Assembly (NCBI GenBank): GCA_030248195.1
Contig: JASAND010003992.1
Coordinates: forward strand, 18,288-82,287
Source of the DNA: Trissonchulus latispiculum
Lineage: Eukaryota; Nematoda; Enoplea; Enoplida; Ironidae
Direction of reading: 5' to 3'
DNA: 64,000 bases
Shown: piece by piece, positions 35,034 to 47,019 of the stretch
How the letters are laid out: each line of letters opens with the position of its first letter
How positions within the stretch are numbered: the first letter of the stretch is position 1
Translations under genes and position numbers: made by a program
Notes under the pieces: generated by a model
The model's input: only the letters and a program-made list of their open reading frames with translations
What the model was told of the DNA's origin: nothing
Databases searched by the model: none

Positions 35034-35784
35034 GAAACCCCTGCGCAGGGACGCGTTGCTCTGCGCGAGGGTTTCAACAGTATTGACCCCCGCGCAGGGA
35101 CGTGTTGCTCTGCGCTAGGGTTTCAACTCAACAGTGCTGACCCCTGCGCAGGAGCGCGTTGCTCTGCGCCAGGGTTTCAACTCAACAGTACTGACCCCTG
35201 CGCAGGGACGCGTTGCTCTGCGCAAGGGATTCAACAGTGCTGACCCCCGCGCAGGGACGTGTTGCTCTGCGCGAGGGATTCAACAGTGCTGACCCCTGCG
35301 CAGGGACGCGTTGCTCTGCGCGTGGGTTTCTGGGGACAGCAGTATTGACCCCTGCGCAGGGACCCGCGCGTTGCTCTGCGCGAGGGTTTCAACGCAGTGC
35401 TGACCCCCGCGCAGGGACGTGTTGCTCTGCGCGAGGGATTCAACAGTGCTGACCCCTGCGCAGGGACGTGTTGCTCTGCGAGAGGGTTTCAACAGTATTG
35501 ACCCCTGCGCAGGGACGTGTTGCTCTGCGCGGGGGTTACCAACTCCAACAGTATTGACCCCTACGCAGGGACGTGTTGCTCTGCGCGAGGGTTTCAACAG
35601 TATTGACCCCTGCGCAGGGACGTGTTGCTCTGCGCGAGGGATTCAACAGTGCTGACCCCCGCGCAGAGATCTTCTGCTCAGCGCTTCACGCTGCGCGGGG
35701 GTCAAAAATTTTGCTGCGCACTGCGCGGGGGTTTCGAATTCTGGCCTATACATGTATAGGCCCAGTATAGGCATTGCCCATGTG
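35034..35784. mobile_element. Partial foldback element, inverted relative to the one at 30298
   Basis: About 600 bp of the same 49-bp repeat, in the opposite orientation, run into the same terminal sequence: the CGCGGGGGTC hairpin region, the 20-bp palindrome, and the end CATTGCCCATGTG at 35784. The left half is missing; no TSD could be matched to the right flank TGAACTAGAT. Together with 30298-32465 it forms a very large inverted repeat across the 3' part of the BEL/Pao element. It lies outside the retroelement, 38 bp beyond its TSD. Confidence 0.82.
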
Positions 35785-35804
35785 TGAACTAGATAAGGTA
35801 AGGT

Positions 35805-36515
35805 AAGCTTGGGGAGACAGGTTAAAGTCCTCAGTATGCTAAAGATATGAGCCTGCTAGAAGGCTACTAGCAGTGAAGAATAATTTTAAACAAGCAGGCT
35901 GCTAATAGGGAGAGAAAGACTTTTGACAGTTTCGAGTCCTCAGTATGTTATTCATATGAGCCTGCTAGAAAGCTGCTAATAGGGAGAGAAAGACTTTTGA
36001 CAGCTTCGAGTCCTCAGTATGTTATTCCTATGAGCCTGCAGAAAGGCAGCTAATAGGGAGAAAGACTTTTGACAGCTTCGAGTCCTCAGTATGTTATTCC
36101 TATGAGCCTGCAGAAAGGCAGCTAATAGGGAGAAAGACTTTTGACAGGTTTGAGTCCTCTGTATGTTATTCCTATGAGCCTGCAGAAAGGCAGCTAATAG
36201 GGAGAGAAAGACTTTTGACAGCTTCGAGTCCTCAGTATGTTATTCCTATGAGCCTGCAGAAAGGCAGCTAATAGGGAGAAAGACTTTTGACAGGTTTGAG
36301 TCCTCAGTGTGTTATTCATATGAGCCTGCTAGAAAGCTGCTAATAGGGAGAGAAAGACTTTTGACAGCTTCGAGTCCTCAGTATGTTATTCATATGAGCC
36401 TGCTAGAAGGCAAGGAAGAGAAAAAATTTTAAAGCAATCAGGCAGCTAATAGGGAGAAAGTCTTTTGACAGCTTTGAGTCCTCAGTGTGTTATTCATATG
36501 AGCCTGCAGAAAGGC
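35805..36515 (+). repeat. Minisatellite, 72-74-bp unit, about 8-9 copies
   Basis: Units contain GCTAATAGGGAG, AAAGACTTTTGACAGCTTCG and AGTCCTCAGTATGTTATTC. TTCGAGTCCT recurs at 35931, 36005, 36077, 36149, 36223, 36295 and 36369, then at 36473 (an expanded unit). Spacing alternates between 72 and 74 because of an optional GA in GGGAGAGAAAG. No coding sense. Confidence 0.9.
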
Positions 36516-37129
36516 AGAGACTCATGTCATCTGAAGTACGTAACTACAAATTTTGGATTCCTTAAGTGTTTATTTTCTTCCTTCCATTTCAAGGTTAATA
36601 CAAAGGTCCATATGTTAAAAGAAGGATAAAGGCAAGGTAAATTTAGTTATTTAAGTAAAATGGAAAAATTTATAGAAATATAGTTGGCCTTACAACCCTG
36701 AGCTAGGCCGGTAAGAACCATCATTGGCAAACAGTCAGGTAATAAAAAGTTTGAAAAAAGTTTGAAAGTGTTACTTAATTTAGGTACTTAATTAGGCCGC
36801 TAATTAATAAACACTAATTACGCAGGTAAACTAACTGCATAAACACGTAGGCAGTAGTTGAATACATAGGTAAAGTTACATACGTAGACAATATAGTCCA
36901 ATAACACTGTGTTAAAAAATTTAGTACAATGTTACAATGCTTATCTAAGCTAAGAAAATTGGCCAACAATGACCTTGAGAACATCTGCCTCTATGATTAA
37001 TGACCTTACCTGTATGATTAATTAGCTCCCATTTGACTCCAGCACACCTGTACAAACCATGTCCATTTGTCCTCTCCAATACTACTCCTAACTAATAGGG
37101 TATGGAGGGGTTCCGCCTATATGTTTTAA

Positions 37130-38110
37130 GGTGGTGATTCCTTTTGGAGGCATCAACTTCGAACCATTATTACTCAACCATTACTTGGAGTTAAGAAGCC
37201 ATTTTTATATCAAAATGTAGCTTAACATTTGCTCTTTCTAGCGAATACAGTGAACCTAACTTTAGTTCTCGGAAATTAGTTTACTGCATTTTCGAAGTAA
37301 TTTAATTTTTAAGATTTTTTGTAGACTAAAGTAAATTTTTTCGTGAGGCATCGGACACATCATTCGATTGCACTACCAAATAGCTGGGGAACCTTTTTTA
37401 GTTATTATGAAACCGCTCTTCGTTATAAAGAAATTAGCTAAAATGTTTGCGCAACCTGGATTTTGCCTACTTTTCCAAACTTTGGCAAGCGACCACATTA
37501 GCTAGAAAGCAGCAATGGGGACAACTAAAAAAGGGTCCCTGGGTATTTTAGTGTAAAACACGTCCAGTAAGTGGCAACCATCTACCTTGCATAGTAAATG
37601 CTCCACAGTCGCTGGAAAAAATTGGGTCATGTTTTTCCAAAAACTACATTTTCTATGATAGCAGCGTATGGGGTAGCAGTTAGAAGATTATAATGTCACG
37701 GATAATCGGTCTCGAGGAGACCTTCAAATTGACACCCGTAGTTTAATTTTACGGCTGACGTAGCTCAAGAAATGGCGCATTATTTGATTTCTGCAAAATG
37801 ACAAGTTTTCAACGCCAAAATAGGAAAATCGACTATATCTCACGATAGCGAAAAGCTAGAAAGGTACTTCAAAGAGCAAAAATGTAGAGCTCAACCAGAT
37901 CTTTCGAATGAATATAATCATAGCTGTATACCAACTGCCTAACTGTCAAAAACTGACAAAAACCACCCTGAACGGAGACGACGAATTTTCGAAGCGGAAT
38001 TGCGCGGAGGGTGTTAGAATGCTAAAAGAACTTATTTTGGAAAGTTTCATCAAATTTCATCTGGATTTGAACCGTCAAGCAACAATATGTGCCCAAAAGG
38101 AATCACCACC
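37130..38110. mobile_element. TTAA-flanked inverted-repeat element
   Basis: TTAA flanks at 37126-37129 and 38111-38114. The TIR is GGTGGTGATTCCTTTTGG / CCAAAAGGAATCACCACC, 18 bp and perfect. The interior has the AGCTAGAAAGCAGCAATGGGGACAAC motif in common with the related element at 42961. No transposase. TTAA target sites are used by piggyBac and Kolobok elements; which of these supplied the transposase is unknown. Confidence 0.82.
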
Positions 38111-38869
38111 TTAAGTGTCCGATGTGCTTTTATTTTAACGAAGCAATCAATATTGCTCGGATTTCCACCCTTTCCCGGGCACTAGCTATTAGTTCCAACT
38201 ACGCGCTCGGCAGATAATCAGCAGCTAATATCCTATTTCCTGCCTAAAGATGCGGCCAGATGTCAATTCGCACGTTTTTGTGAAGTTTATCAGAATTCTG
38301 GATTTAACCAGAAAGTTCAGGTCAATCAAGATGACTTTTAGCAAGAACAACAAAAATAGAAAGAGAGACAAAATCTGAGACAATGCATTTTATGAAGAGT
38401 TAAACGGATTTAGATCAGCTTTCTTGACAAAGTGTCAGGGGTCCCAATTCCAAATCACAACGAAAAGTTTGAAGCCTTGCAACAGGCGCTCAAAGCCGAT
38501 AGGCGGCGGAAAATTCGCTAAGGACAGCTGGTCAGTCACTTCGATGAATGATCGAGGGAGTAAGCCTCAACTAGGGGAGATCGGTAGTGCACTGAGTAGA
38601 TGAGCAGTTACGATGATATGGGTGTCGGATAAATCACCCTTACAAAGTTCCTGCTGAAATCACCCTTACAAAGTTCCTGCTGAAATCACCCTGAGCAGTT
38701 GAGATCCAAGTTCAGTGCACTCCGTCCAGTCCTGGCAGACTGTTCATCCCGTATATAAAGAAGAAAAGTTACTAGTAAAAGACCTTTGATGAAATCCTGG
38801 TTCGAGGATTGAGTGGAGAGAGAGAGAGTCCGGGGGATCCTTGAAGGAACTCACACCAAGGAGAGGGAG

Positions 38870-40470
38870 AGCAACTGAGTGGGACGGGGACAGCAGTAGA
38901 TTCCACAGGCAGGGCAGCACAGACTGACAGGCAGAGACATCTTGGTCCAACTCTAGGCAGGCACAGGTAAGGCTGATTTAGACCTAAATCAAAGGGGTTA
39001 AAACCCGTTAGCATCTTTCAGAGAAAGATCCTAACACGATATTTTCTGGGTCCAGGAAATTATCCCGAAGAAGCTAGATTGGAAGTATGAAGAGTTTGTA
39101 AAATTGGGTTTGTAAAGTTTGAGAGTGCGTTCTGTTGTTGGAAATAGAGTAAATTTTAATTTAAAAGTGAAATTGGGGACTTTTGGGTGGGTTCCCAAAA
39201 GTCCAAGCTTCTTAGTGGATTTCCTTTCGGAAATCCACGCGGCCCAGGTAATATCACAGGGATATTACAAACATCAGAATAATTTACAGCAATAATCAAA
39301 TAATTAGACTAACGGGTGATTCTAAAGGGGATATTTTGATAGAGGACCTCTGGGTCCTTTTAATATCTCAGAAGCCATTCCCTCAAAAAGAGGGAAATCG
39401 CTTTTAAAAAACTAGTTGAATAAAAGCAGAAGATTAGGGAGAGACCTAAGGTGGGATAAATACCGAAGTGTCATAAATACCGATGTCAGCACAGACTGAC
39501 AGGCAGAGAGATCTTGGTCTAACTCTGGGTAGGCACAGGTAAGCTGATTCTGACCTGAATCATATGGGTTAAAGCCCGTTAGAATCTTTTAGAGAAAGAT
39601 CCTAACACGATATTTCCTGGGTCCAGGAAATTATCCCGAAGAAGCTAGATTGGAAGTATGAAGAGTTTTTAAACTTGAGTTTGAGAGTTTGTAAAGTTTG
39701 AGAGTGCGTGCTGTTGTTGGAAATTGAGTAAATTTTAATTTAAAAGTGAAATTCAGAGGGTTCCCAAAAGTCCAAGTTTCTTAGTGAATTTCCATTCGGA
39801 AATCCACGCGACCCAGGTAATATCACAATGATATTACAAACGTCAGAATAATTTACAGCAATAATCTATTAATTAGATTAACGGGTGATTCTAAAGGGGA
39901 TATTTTGATAGAGGACCTCTGGGTCCTTTTAATATCTCAGAAGCGATTCCCTGAAAAAGAGGGAAATCGCTTTTAAAAAACTAGTTGAATAAAAGCAGAA
40001 TATTAGGGAGACAGACCTAAGGTGGGATAATACCAAAACCCCCTAAAGCTAAAACACAAAAATTTAGTTTCAACACTAGCCCCTTTCCGGAGTGGGGGGA
40101 ATTTTGGACATAGTAACCTCCTATAATAAGAAAACTGGGGAAGGGAGAGAGGAGGCCAAAAACGGCCGTACACGTCAAGAGACGAGGTAAGACTGAGGTG
40201 AAAAGTGAGCCTACCTGCCAATCACCGTAATTTCGGCAGTCATTCGTCTGATTGGCCGAAATTAACCTCCGCGCGAAAAAGCGCGCACTAAATGATTCTG
40301 ATTAGGTCATTTCAGTTGTAATCATAACGTGATTTTTGGCGTGCTCTGAAGTGTTTACATTAGAGGGGAAAGGGCAATTAAACTAATCCCTTTCCCCTAT
40401 TGTTAAAATTAAAGAAGAAATTAGAGTAACACAAACGCACTCAGGCGAGAAATTGACACTACGTCAATTT
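38870..40470 (-). repeat. Dispersed repeat with a 570-bp tandem duplication
   Basis: A block beginning CAGCACAGACTGACAGGCAG at 38914 is repeated from 39487 (573 bp apart), with GACCTAAGGTGGGATAA at 39,446 and 40,014 (568 bp apart). The blocks contain TTTCCTGGGTCCAGGAAATT and GGTAATATCAC..GATATTAC. The whole matches the reverse complement of 14.9-16.1 kb in patches. No coding capacity; possibly LTR or leader remnants of one retroelement family. Confidence 0.6.
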
Positions 40471-41443
40471 CTCGTAAAATGAGAAAAACAAGACACTATT
40501 AAAACCTGGACCAGAGGGTCGCTGTAATTAAGAACTAAGACTGCTGATCAGGTAGGTAATCATAATTAATTAACTAATAGTAGGTACGAGCCTTTTACAA
40601 AGCGCAATACACAATACAAACAATTAAGTAACTAACACATGAATTGAAAAGCAAAACTTTCTTTAAAATTCCATAAGTTCCCCTCTTTTTTCTTGCCTTT
40701 GAGTCTCAGCCGAGCTGGACTCAAAGAGCGGAGAAGTTGTACCGTTAAAGTCTATCTTAAAGAGGAAGACGTACTGTACTTATTTATAAAAGCTTGAACT
40801 TAATTATTGATGTTAACGTGAAACTTTCAGTAAAAGCGCTGTAACCAACCAAAACTGAAGGCCAACTTAAACTCCTATACGTGGCTTGAAAACCAGCTTG
40901 TAAAATAAAAAGAAACCACAGAAAGGGTAAATATTTTTGGATATGCTTAAAGAACAAAGTTTGCTGGTTTTAATGATGTAAAATTTATAATAATTTGTAA
41001 TGTTAATTAACGAATAATTAAGCGAAAATCATCGATACTAACGAAACTTGAAAGTTACTTTGTAATCTCCATAGGGAGTTAGGAAAATGACTTCATTCAT
41101 TCAACAGATTCCATTCCATTTTTCAGCAGAATCAAAAACTGTTCATCACATATTTAGCCCTTTTAGTTTATTTTGAAGCCGCTTATTACTCTGATAGATT
41201 CCTTAAAGACGTCGTTTTTGGTAATGTCGTGTCCTAAATTGCGCTCATTGGTTGGCACTCCGGGCCAGTTTGAGGCGAAATACAGATATGATGGTTTCTT
41301 CTTCCTTCTCCTTCTTTCTCATTTATTGAACAATTCCACATGACAAAAGATTCATTTTTCAGTGCGTGCGTAGTGATGTAGACCCAGCCCCCTGCTCCAG
41401 CTTAAATTAGTGAATTAAAAAATAATGTCGGGCATTAAATGCA
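40471..41443. other. Unassigned DNA
   Basis: AT-rich, no gene or element boundary recognised. Confidence 0.4.
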
Positions 41444-41447
41444 TTAA

Positions 41448-42405
41448 GCTGGTAGTACCACTAGCGGGGTGGACTTTGAACAGATACTGTGAACTAAAAA
41501 CTTAATCAATCGGCTTGAAATTTGGCAGATTTGTTCTTCATCATGTTTTGCATCAAATGCGCTTGCGTTGTGAAATGTATTAAAAGTTTTGAATTTGAAT
41601 ATCTCCTCCATTCCTCTATGAATTTGTTTGAAATTTTCCTTGCAAGCTTTATTAATTTATACGCTCAGGCCGTTTTTTTAGTTTTTCGTAAAAGTGCATT
41701 TTCGATTTTTAGCTTATTTTGAAATATTGTAAATTTTATATCTTGCTTACTACTGCGTTTTTCTAAAAACAAAGGAGACGGCCTGAGCGTATGCAGATAT
41801 AAAACACATCTGGAAAATTTGGTCAAGTTTGGTTGAAGCAGTTACGAGAAAATAAAAAGAAAGAATTCGCAAGTTTTCATTGTTTGCTTTGGTTTTAGGA
41901 ATTCGCTATGCTTTTAATCAGCTGCATAGTGTTTTTATTAAATAATACACATAAGTAACACAATGACAACCTCTAAAACCCAATAGATTTAATTTTTGTA
42001 TAAATTAATCTTACATTACATTGCTTGTGCAAGCAAACGGTCAACGTAAATCAGCCATATGTAAAATCATCTGTATATTCTGATAGAAAGCACGTACAGA
42101 AGAGATATGCACATCATTTTAAAGCGCGTTTTGTGCTCTTTCACATGGTTGAGTAAAATTTACTATATAAAGCTTAAATAAAATTTTCTAAATAAAGGCT
42201 TATAAAATAAAGTTGAATAAAATAAATAAATAAATATTTGCGCATGCGCAAAGCCACGATGGTAGATAGCCAATTATGCACTCTCTGACACCAAGATTTT
42301 GCGCAAAGATAGTTTGCCAACCAGTCTTGCTTTACCCAATGTTTTGTCAAGATTGCTTCATCCATGGAAAATTACGTAGAAAATCCCGGTAGTTGTACTA
42401 CCACC
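41448..42405. mobile_element. TTAA-flanked inverted-repeat element, shares a TTAA with its neighbour
   Basis: TTAA at 41444-41447 and 42406-42409. The left end GCTGGTAGTACCACTAGCGGG matches the inward right end GGTGGTAGTACAACTACCGGG. An internal inverted repeat has ATACGCTCAGGCCG near 41,660 against CGGCCTGAGCGTATG near 41,780. The right TTAA is also the left TSD of the next element. Confidence 0.72.
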
Positions 42406-42409
42406 TTAA

Positions 42410-44205
42410 GGTAGTGGCATCGTTTACCGTATTTTAAAGGCTAACTTTATAGCAAATAATCCCAATGACCTGAAATAACGCTTGATGACCTTACCAGTGT
42501 TCCCAATCATGCTGATAACACTTTTAATCGTGTATGAAAATTTTTTATTTTGACCAAAATTCCATATTTGACGAAAAATGGTGATAACGAATTTTTCAAT
42601 TTTTTAGTAGTTTTCGATTTTTTTACCATTATTAATATAAGTGGACACAATCCAGATTAAAAACTGAAAAAATTAAAAAAATCAAAATTTTTAGATTTTT
42701 AAGCTCGAACCAGACTACTTTCGGTGAGCGGACAGCGTGCAGCTGTATCTGCTCCCCCGAAAATCAAAATTTACAAGAAAATGGAATTTTTTCGTGTAAT
42801 GTCACTTATTCATGCATATTCAATGATTGTGGATAACTGGCAAATTAAAGTAACCCATAATCCTTTTTGATCACTGCTGCGCGTTTGTAATGGCAAGCCA
42901 GCACTTAGCTAAGCACCAATTACGTTGATCGTTAAATAGTGAAGCAATTTTATGTTTTAAGGTGGTGATTCCCTTTGGTCACATAAAGTTTGTACCATTG
43001 TTACTCACCAATTACTTGGAGTTAAGCAGCCATTTTTATATCAAAATGTAGCTTGACATTTTCTCTTTTTAATGCATACCATGAAACTAATGTTGCTTTT
43101 CTAAAATATTTTTAACACATTTTAGAGGAAGTATAATTTTCCAGAATTTTTGCAGACTCAAGTAAATTTTTTCGCGAGACATCGGTTATATCATTCGATA
43201 ATTCCATCAAATAGCTGGGGACGATTTTTTATTTATTGTGAAATCACTCTTCGTTATAGAGAAATAAGCTGAAATGCATTCACCATGCAAGCTGGAGGGC
43301 TGCTACTGAACAAATGTGTTCTGCACAAATATACCCAGAGACGATTTTTTAGTTGCCCCGATTGCCGCTTTCTAGCTAAAGTAATCGCTTGACAAATTTG
43401 GAAAAAGTAGGCAAACTACAGGTTACGCACACATTTCAGCTTATTTCTCTATAACGTAGAGCGATTTCACAATAAATAAAAAATCGTCCCCAGCTATTTG
43501 ATGGAGGTATCGAATGATATAACCGATGTCTCGCGAAAAAATTTACTTGAGTCTGCAAAAATCTGGAAAATTATGCTTCTTCTAAAATGTGTTAAAAATG
43601 TTTTACAAAACCAACCTTAGTTTCATGGCATAAGAGAAAATGTCAGGCTGCATTTTGATATAAAAATGGATTCTTAACTCCATGTAATGAATGAGTAATA
43701 GTGGTGGAAACTTTATGTGACCAAAGGGAATCACCACCTTAAACAAGGTTTTCTCACATTTCGAGTAATATTGTGTTTTCAAATTTGACATACAAATTGA
43801 CCAAAACCTGTTGCAGGGTCATTTCTCCTAGTTTTCCGTTTGAGTCAAGAAAAACTGAGATATCGCGTATTGAATTTTGAAAAATGGAGTCACTGTGCGT
43901 TTTTGGTAGTTTTCTTTCGACATGCTAAACAGTAACTAAAATGCTGAAAAATGACCCTCGGTAAGACATTCCTGTTTTTGCATACGAAATTTTAGCTTTC
44001 TAACATAATTTAATCGACAGTAATCCTTGTTCAAAATGTCATTTTAATTTTCCAATTTGTGTGTGAGTTCCCACCGAACCAAGAAAGCTACATTTTTTGG
44101 GACTATGCAAATTTTTGGTTATTTAATGCTTTAAAGTGGTCAAATATATAGGTTGCCATTATAAATTTTTCAGTCTACACCAGTGCGGTAAACGATACCA
44201 CCACC
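42410..44205. mobile_element. TTAA-flanked element containing a nested TTAA element
   Basis: TTAA at 42406-42409 and 44206-44209. The TIR is GGTAGTGGCATCGTTTACCG / CGGTAAACGATACCACCACC. Removing the nested 778-bp element and one TTAA leaves about 1.0 kb, similar to the other members. No coding capacity. Confidence 0.8.
42961..43738. mobile_element. Nested TTAA palindromic element
   Basis: TTAA at 42957-42960 and 43739-43742. Ends: GGTGGTGATTCCCTTTGGTC / GACCAAAGGGAATCACCACC. The arms extend far inward (for example TTTTATATCAAAATGTAGCTT against its mirror near 43,650), so the element is almost one long hairpin with a short centre near 43,290-43,440. It is close kin to 37130-38110. Confidence 0.85.
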
Positions 44206-44209
44206 TTAA

Positions 44210-44735
44210 GTGCTTGGCATAAGTGCATAAGATTCCAAGTACACTGCGTCCCGTCCGCTCACTCAGAACGGGCAGGTGTTAGCATAAAAAACTCAAAGTC
44301 ACTAAAATTTTTTCGAATGTAATATTTGATTTAGGATAAAAAGTGTCATTCCAAAAATCAGCGACTGGCGCATTAAAAGGCCAAACATCTAGTGGAGATG
44401 AAGTTACGACACTAAGAGGCTTCATATTAGCCTTGAGAGGGAATACGAAATTATAGGTGAAGTTTACATAGAATTCTTAAATTAGATCTTTTCCAAAATA
44501 CCAGAAACTCCTTCACTAATAGGAAACAATAGATGACTGATGAAAAGTACGATCCGCTACATTTTGTTTACCAAAATTCTCTCTGCTCTTCATCCGTGAA
44601 ACGGTAATGTTAAATAATTTTTAGCTAATTAATTGTTGGTTGCGATTACCTCCACAGCCAGGCAGGGCTGGGCTGATTCGTGTCCAGTTTCAGACCATCA
44701 GACCTGTTTGGCGTGGGAATGGGATGGGATGGGAG
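44210..44735. other. Unassigned DNA
   Basis: No gene, repeat or element end was recognised. Confidence 0.4.
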
Positions 44736-45164
44736 CATAGGCGTACCTTGAGAAAAAGTTGGCGGTGGGGGTATCCGAAATCAGGTGTGGGTGGGATGTG
44801 GTCCGGAAAAATCGAATTTAAGGGAGGGGAGGGGGTAAAAAGTTTCTTCAAAATTTTTAGAAAAATTTTGTGATTTTGCTAACCATAACAACCAAAAACT
44901 TACAAAGCTTGCTTAATTTTTTCGAAAACAATGGAATTTTTGCGCAAAATTTTGAATTTTTTTTAAATTTTGAGCTAAAATTTCGAAAATTTTGAGGGTG
45001 AGGGCTGGCAAATTTGGGTGGGTGGGGTCTCGGTCTGGGATTTGGCCATTTAGAATTTGGGGGTGGGGTCTGCCTCCAAAATTTCGAGGGTAGGATAGCG
45101 ACTTTTTCATTTGTGGGGGGGGGGCCCGGGCTCTCCCCCCACCCCTTCCCCAGGTACATCTATG
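44736..45164. mobile_element. Probable hAT-like element, CATAGG family
   Basis: Left end CATAGGCGTACCT and right end AGGTACATCTATG form an imperfect TIR. Flanking 8-mers (GATGGGAG, GACTGGTG) do not match well, though GGTGGGAG occurs four bases further on, before the next element. G-rich interior; no transposase. Confidence 0.5.
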
Positions 45165-45276
45165 GACTGGTGGGAGCATAGATGTGTTAATGGGGGCCCA
45201 CCAAAATGACAATTTTCCGCGATCCCCCCCAGATTTTCAGATTTTGCTACCCCCCCACAGATTTTTGGTCGTAAAA

Positions 45277-46181
45277 CTGGGTTTTCTTCAGTGGGAGGGG
45301 GCGGGGGCGGTTCCCCCCCCCCACTTTTTGGTTCCCCCCACTCGTTCCCCCCCCACTTTTTGGTTCCCCCCACTCGTTCCCCCCCCCCATTTTTTTAGGC
45401 TTGCCCCCCACTCAGGTGCCCAGAAAATGCCAAATTTTAAGGCTTTTTGGTCAAAATTTTCAAAATTTTTCCGGCTTCGCCGGAATTTTTTGGTCAAAAA
45501 TCATCTACTTTGGTACTAAAACTTGATTTTTGAGCACTTTCGAGCATAGGTGTGTTAGGGGGGGGGGGGTGGGGGGGGGGGGCCCCAACCCCTCCCCCCA
45601 AATGGAGGGGTCGCCGACCCCCCTCCTAAAAATTTTTTCCTACCCCTCCCCCCAAATCGATTTTTTCAGACCCCTCCCCCCTAAAAATTTTCTAACCCCT
45701 ACCTAAATTTTTGAAAATTTTTAGCTAAAAATTCGATATTTTTCCAAAAAATTCCAAAAATTAGCGAAAAATTGCTAGAATTCGCTTAATTAAGCTAAAA
45801 ATCGTTAAAAATAGCTGTAAATTGAGAAAATTTTTGAATTTTTTAACCAAAAACCAATTGTTCGCCGACCCCCCCCCCTCGAAAATTTTTCTTACCCCTC
45901 CCCCCAAATCGACTTTTTGCGACCCCCCCACCCCCTTTTTTCGCCAAACCCCCTCCCTACTTTTTTCTGAACCCCCACCCCCACTTTTTTCGCCAGCCAC
46001 ACCTATGCTTTCGAGCTTAGTTGTTGTAGCAGTATATGTAGAAAACACATATTTTTTTACAGTATTTTAAGCATTTTTTAGCCCATTTTATTCCCCCACT
46101 TTTGGTCTTTTCCCCCACTTTTGGTCTTCTCCCCCACTTTTGGTCTTCTCCCCCACTTTTTTTGGCTTAGAGAAAACCCAG
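45277..46181. mobile_element. CTGG-family element carrying a nested hAT-like element
   Basis: Left end CTGGGTTTTCT and right end AGAAAACCCAG form a perfect 11-bp TIR. The interior holds C-rich CCCCCCACTTTTTGGTT repeats and the family hairpin CCGGCTTCGCCGG (45471-45483). TGCCCAGAAAATGCC (inverted, GGCATTTTCTGGGCA) is shared with 47776-48207. No convincing TSD. Confidence 0.62.
45545..46007. mobile_element. hAT-like non-autonomous element, CATAGGTG family
   Basis: It has a perfect 8-bp TSD, CTTTCGAG (45537-45544 and 46008-46015), with ends CATAGGTGTG and CACACCTATG. The interior consists of C-rich/G-rich runs separated by ATTTTT words. No coding capacity. It interrupts the CTGG-family element 45277-46181. 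Confidence 0.85.
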
Positions 46182-46187
46182 TATATA

Positions 46188-46388
46188 CTGGCTTTTTCCT
46201 AGGCAAAAATTTCTGGGGGGGGGAAGTCTTTTTCAAAATTTACCCTCAAAACCCTATTTTTCCGGGCATTTTAGAGTTCTGGGGGGGAGGCCCGAATTCT
46301 GGGGGAGGGCGACCCAAGTCTGGGGGGGACGACGAATTTCTGGGGGGGGCCCACCACCCCACCCCCCCCCCCTGTAGGAAAAAGCCAG
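46188..46388. mobile_element. CTGG-family homopolymer-rich element, 201 bp
   Basis: Left end CTGGCTTTTTCCTAGGCAAAA; right end CTGTAGGAAAAAGCCAG. TATATA flanks both sides (46182-46187 and 46389-46394). The interior contains TTCTGGGGGGG repeats. It is the shortest family member here. Confidence 0.78.
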
Positions 46389-46754
46389 TATATAAAAGGG
46401 GCCAAAAATGACAAAAAAATCCAGAATTTTGTGGTTTTGTGCTATTTTCGGCGATCCCCCCCGCCTCCTTTCGTCGGAACCTCTCCCCAGATTTCTTACC
46501 CAGCCGCTAGCCACACCTATGGATGTGAGTGGGGACTGGGAAGAGGGTATATACAAGTAGGAAAAATGCTCCTTGCAGTCGCATGAAAAAGTTAATATGA
46601 GCTATTATGGCCAACATTTAAACGTGCTAAGGACAAGATTTAAAATGTTTAATATGAGCCAGCATCTAAATAAGTAGAGGACAAGATGTAAACGTCTAAC
46701 ATGAGCCGCTTCGTTTCTCTTGGGCTTATATTGACGCTCACTTTGGTTACGCCT

Positions 46755-46993
46755 TGTTAGTATATAGAACCTACTTTATTTAGACATAATCAGATATAAT
46801 AAACATTTCTGTTAAAGTAAACTGATCTCTGCAGATCTCGAGAGATAGAGTCAGCTTCATTTTCCTTGTGTCAAGGCTGGCGAAGCTCATTTGCATACTA
46901 AGCCAATTTGCATAATTGGCGGCTTTGTCGAAGCTTACGCCAGAATCAGATGAATCTGTGTGATTAACGGTTTATACAAAATTCAGCATTACA
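46755..46993 (-). repeat. 3' LTR of Gypsy element
   Basis: 239 bp; it differs from the partner LTR mainly by a two-base indel (TTTAGACATAATC versus TTTAGACAATC). It contains AATAAA-like and GAGATAGAG words. Confidence 0.92.
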
Positions 46994-47015
46994 TGAGCCC
47001 CCCTTTCAAGAGCGG
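46994..47015 (-). other. Polypurine tract of Gypsy element
   Basis: On the minus strand, CTTGAAAGGGGGGCTCA abuts the 3' LTR, as required for plus-strand priming. Confidence 0.65.
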
Positions 47016-47019
47016 AGCA

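Larger units (their letters stand above)
45177..46521. mobile_element. Probable hAT-like element, CATAGG family, with nested elements
   Basis: Left end CATAGATGTG and right end CACACCTATG. Flanking 8-mers GGTGGGAG and GATGTGAG agree at six of eight positions. Two nested layers (45277-46181 and, inside it, 45545-46007) plus 46188-46388 account for most of the length. Confidence 0.55.

Noticed and set aside
44640..45519. Pro/Gly-rich frames near 45 kb on both strands.
   Set aside because: Produced by C and G runs of nested elements; stops and frames differ between related copies.
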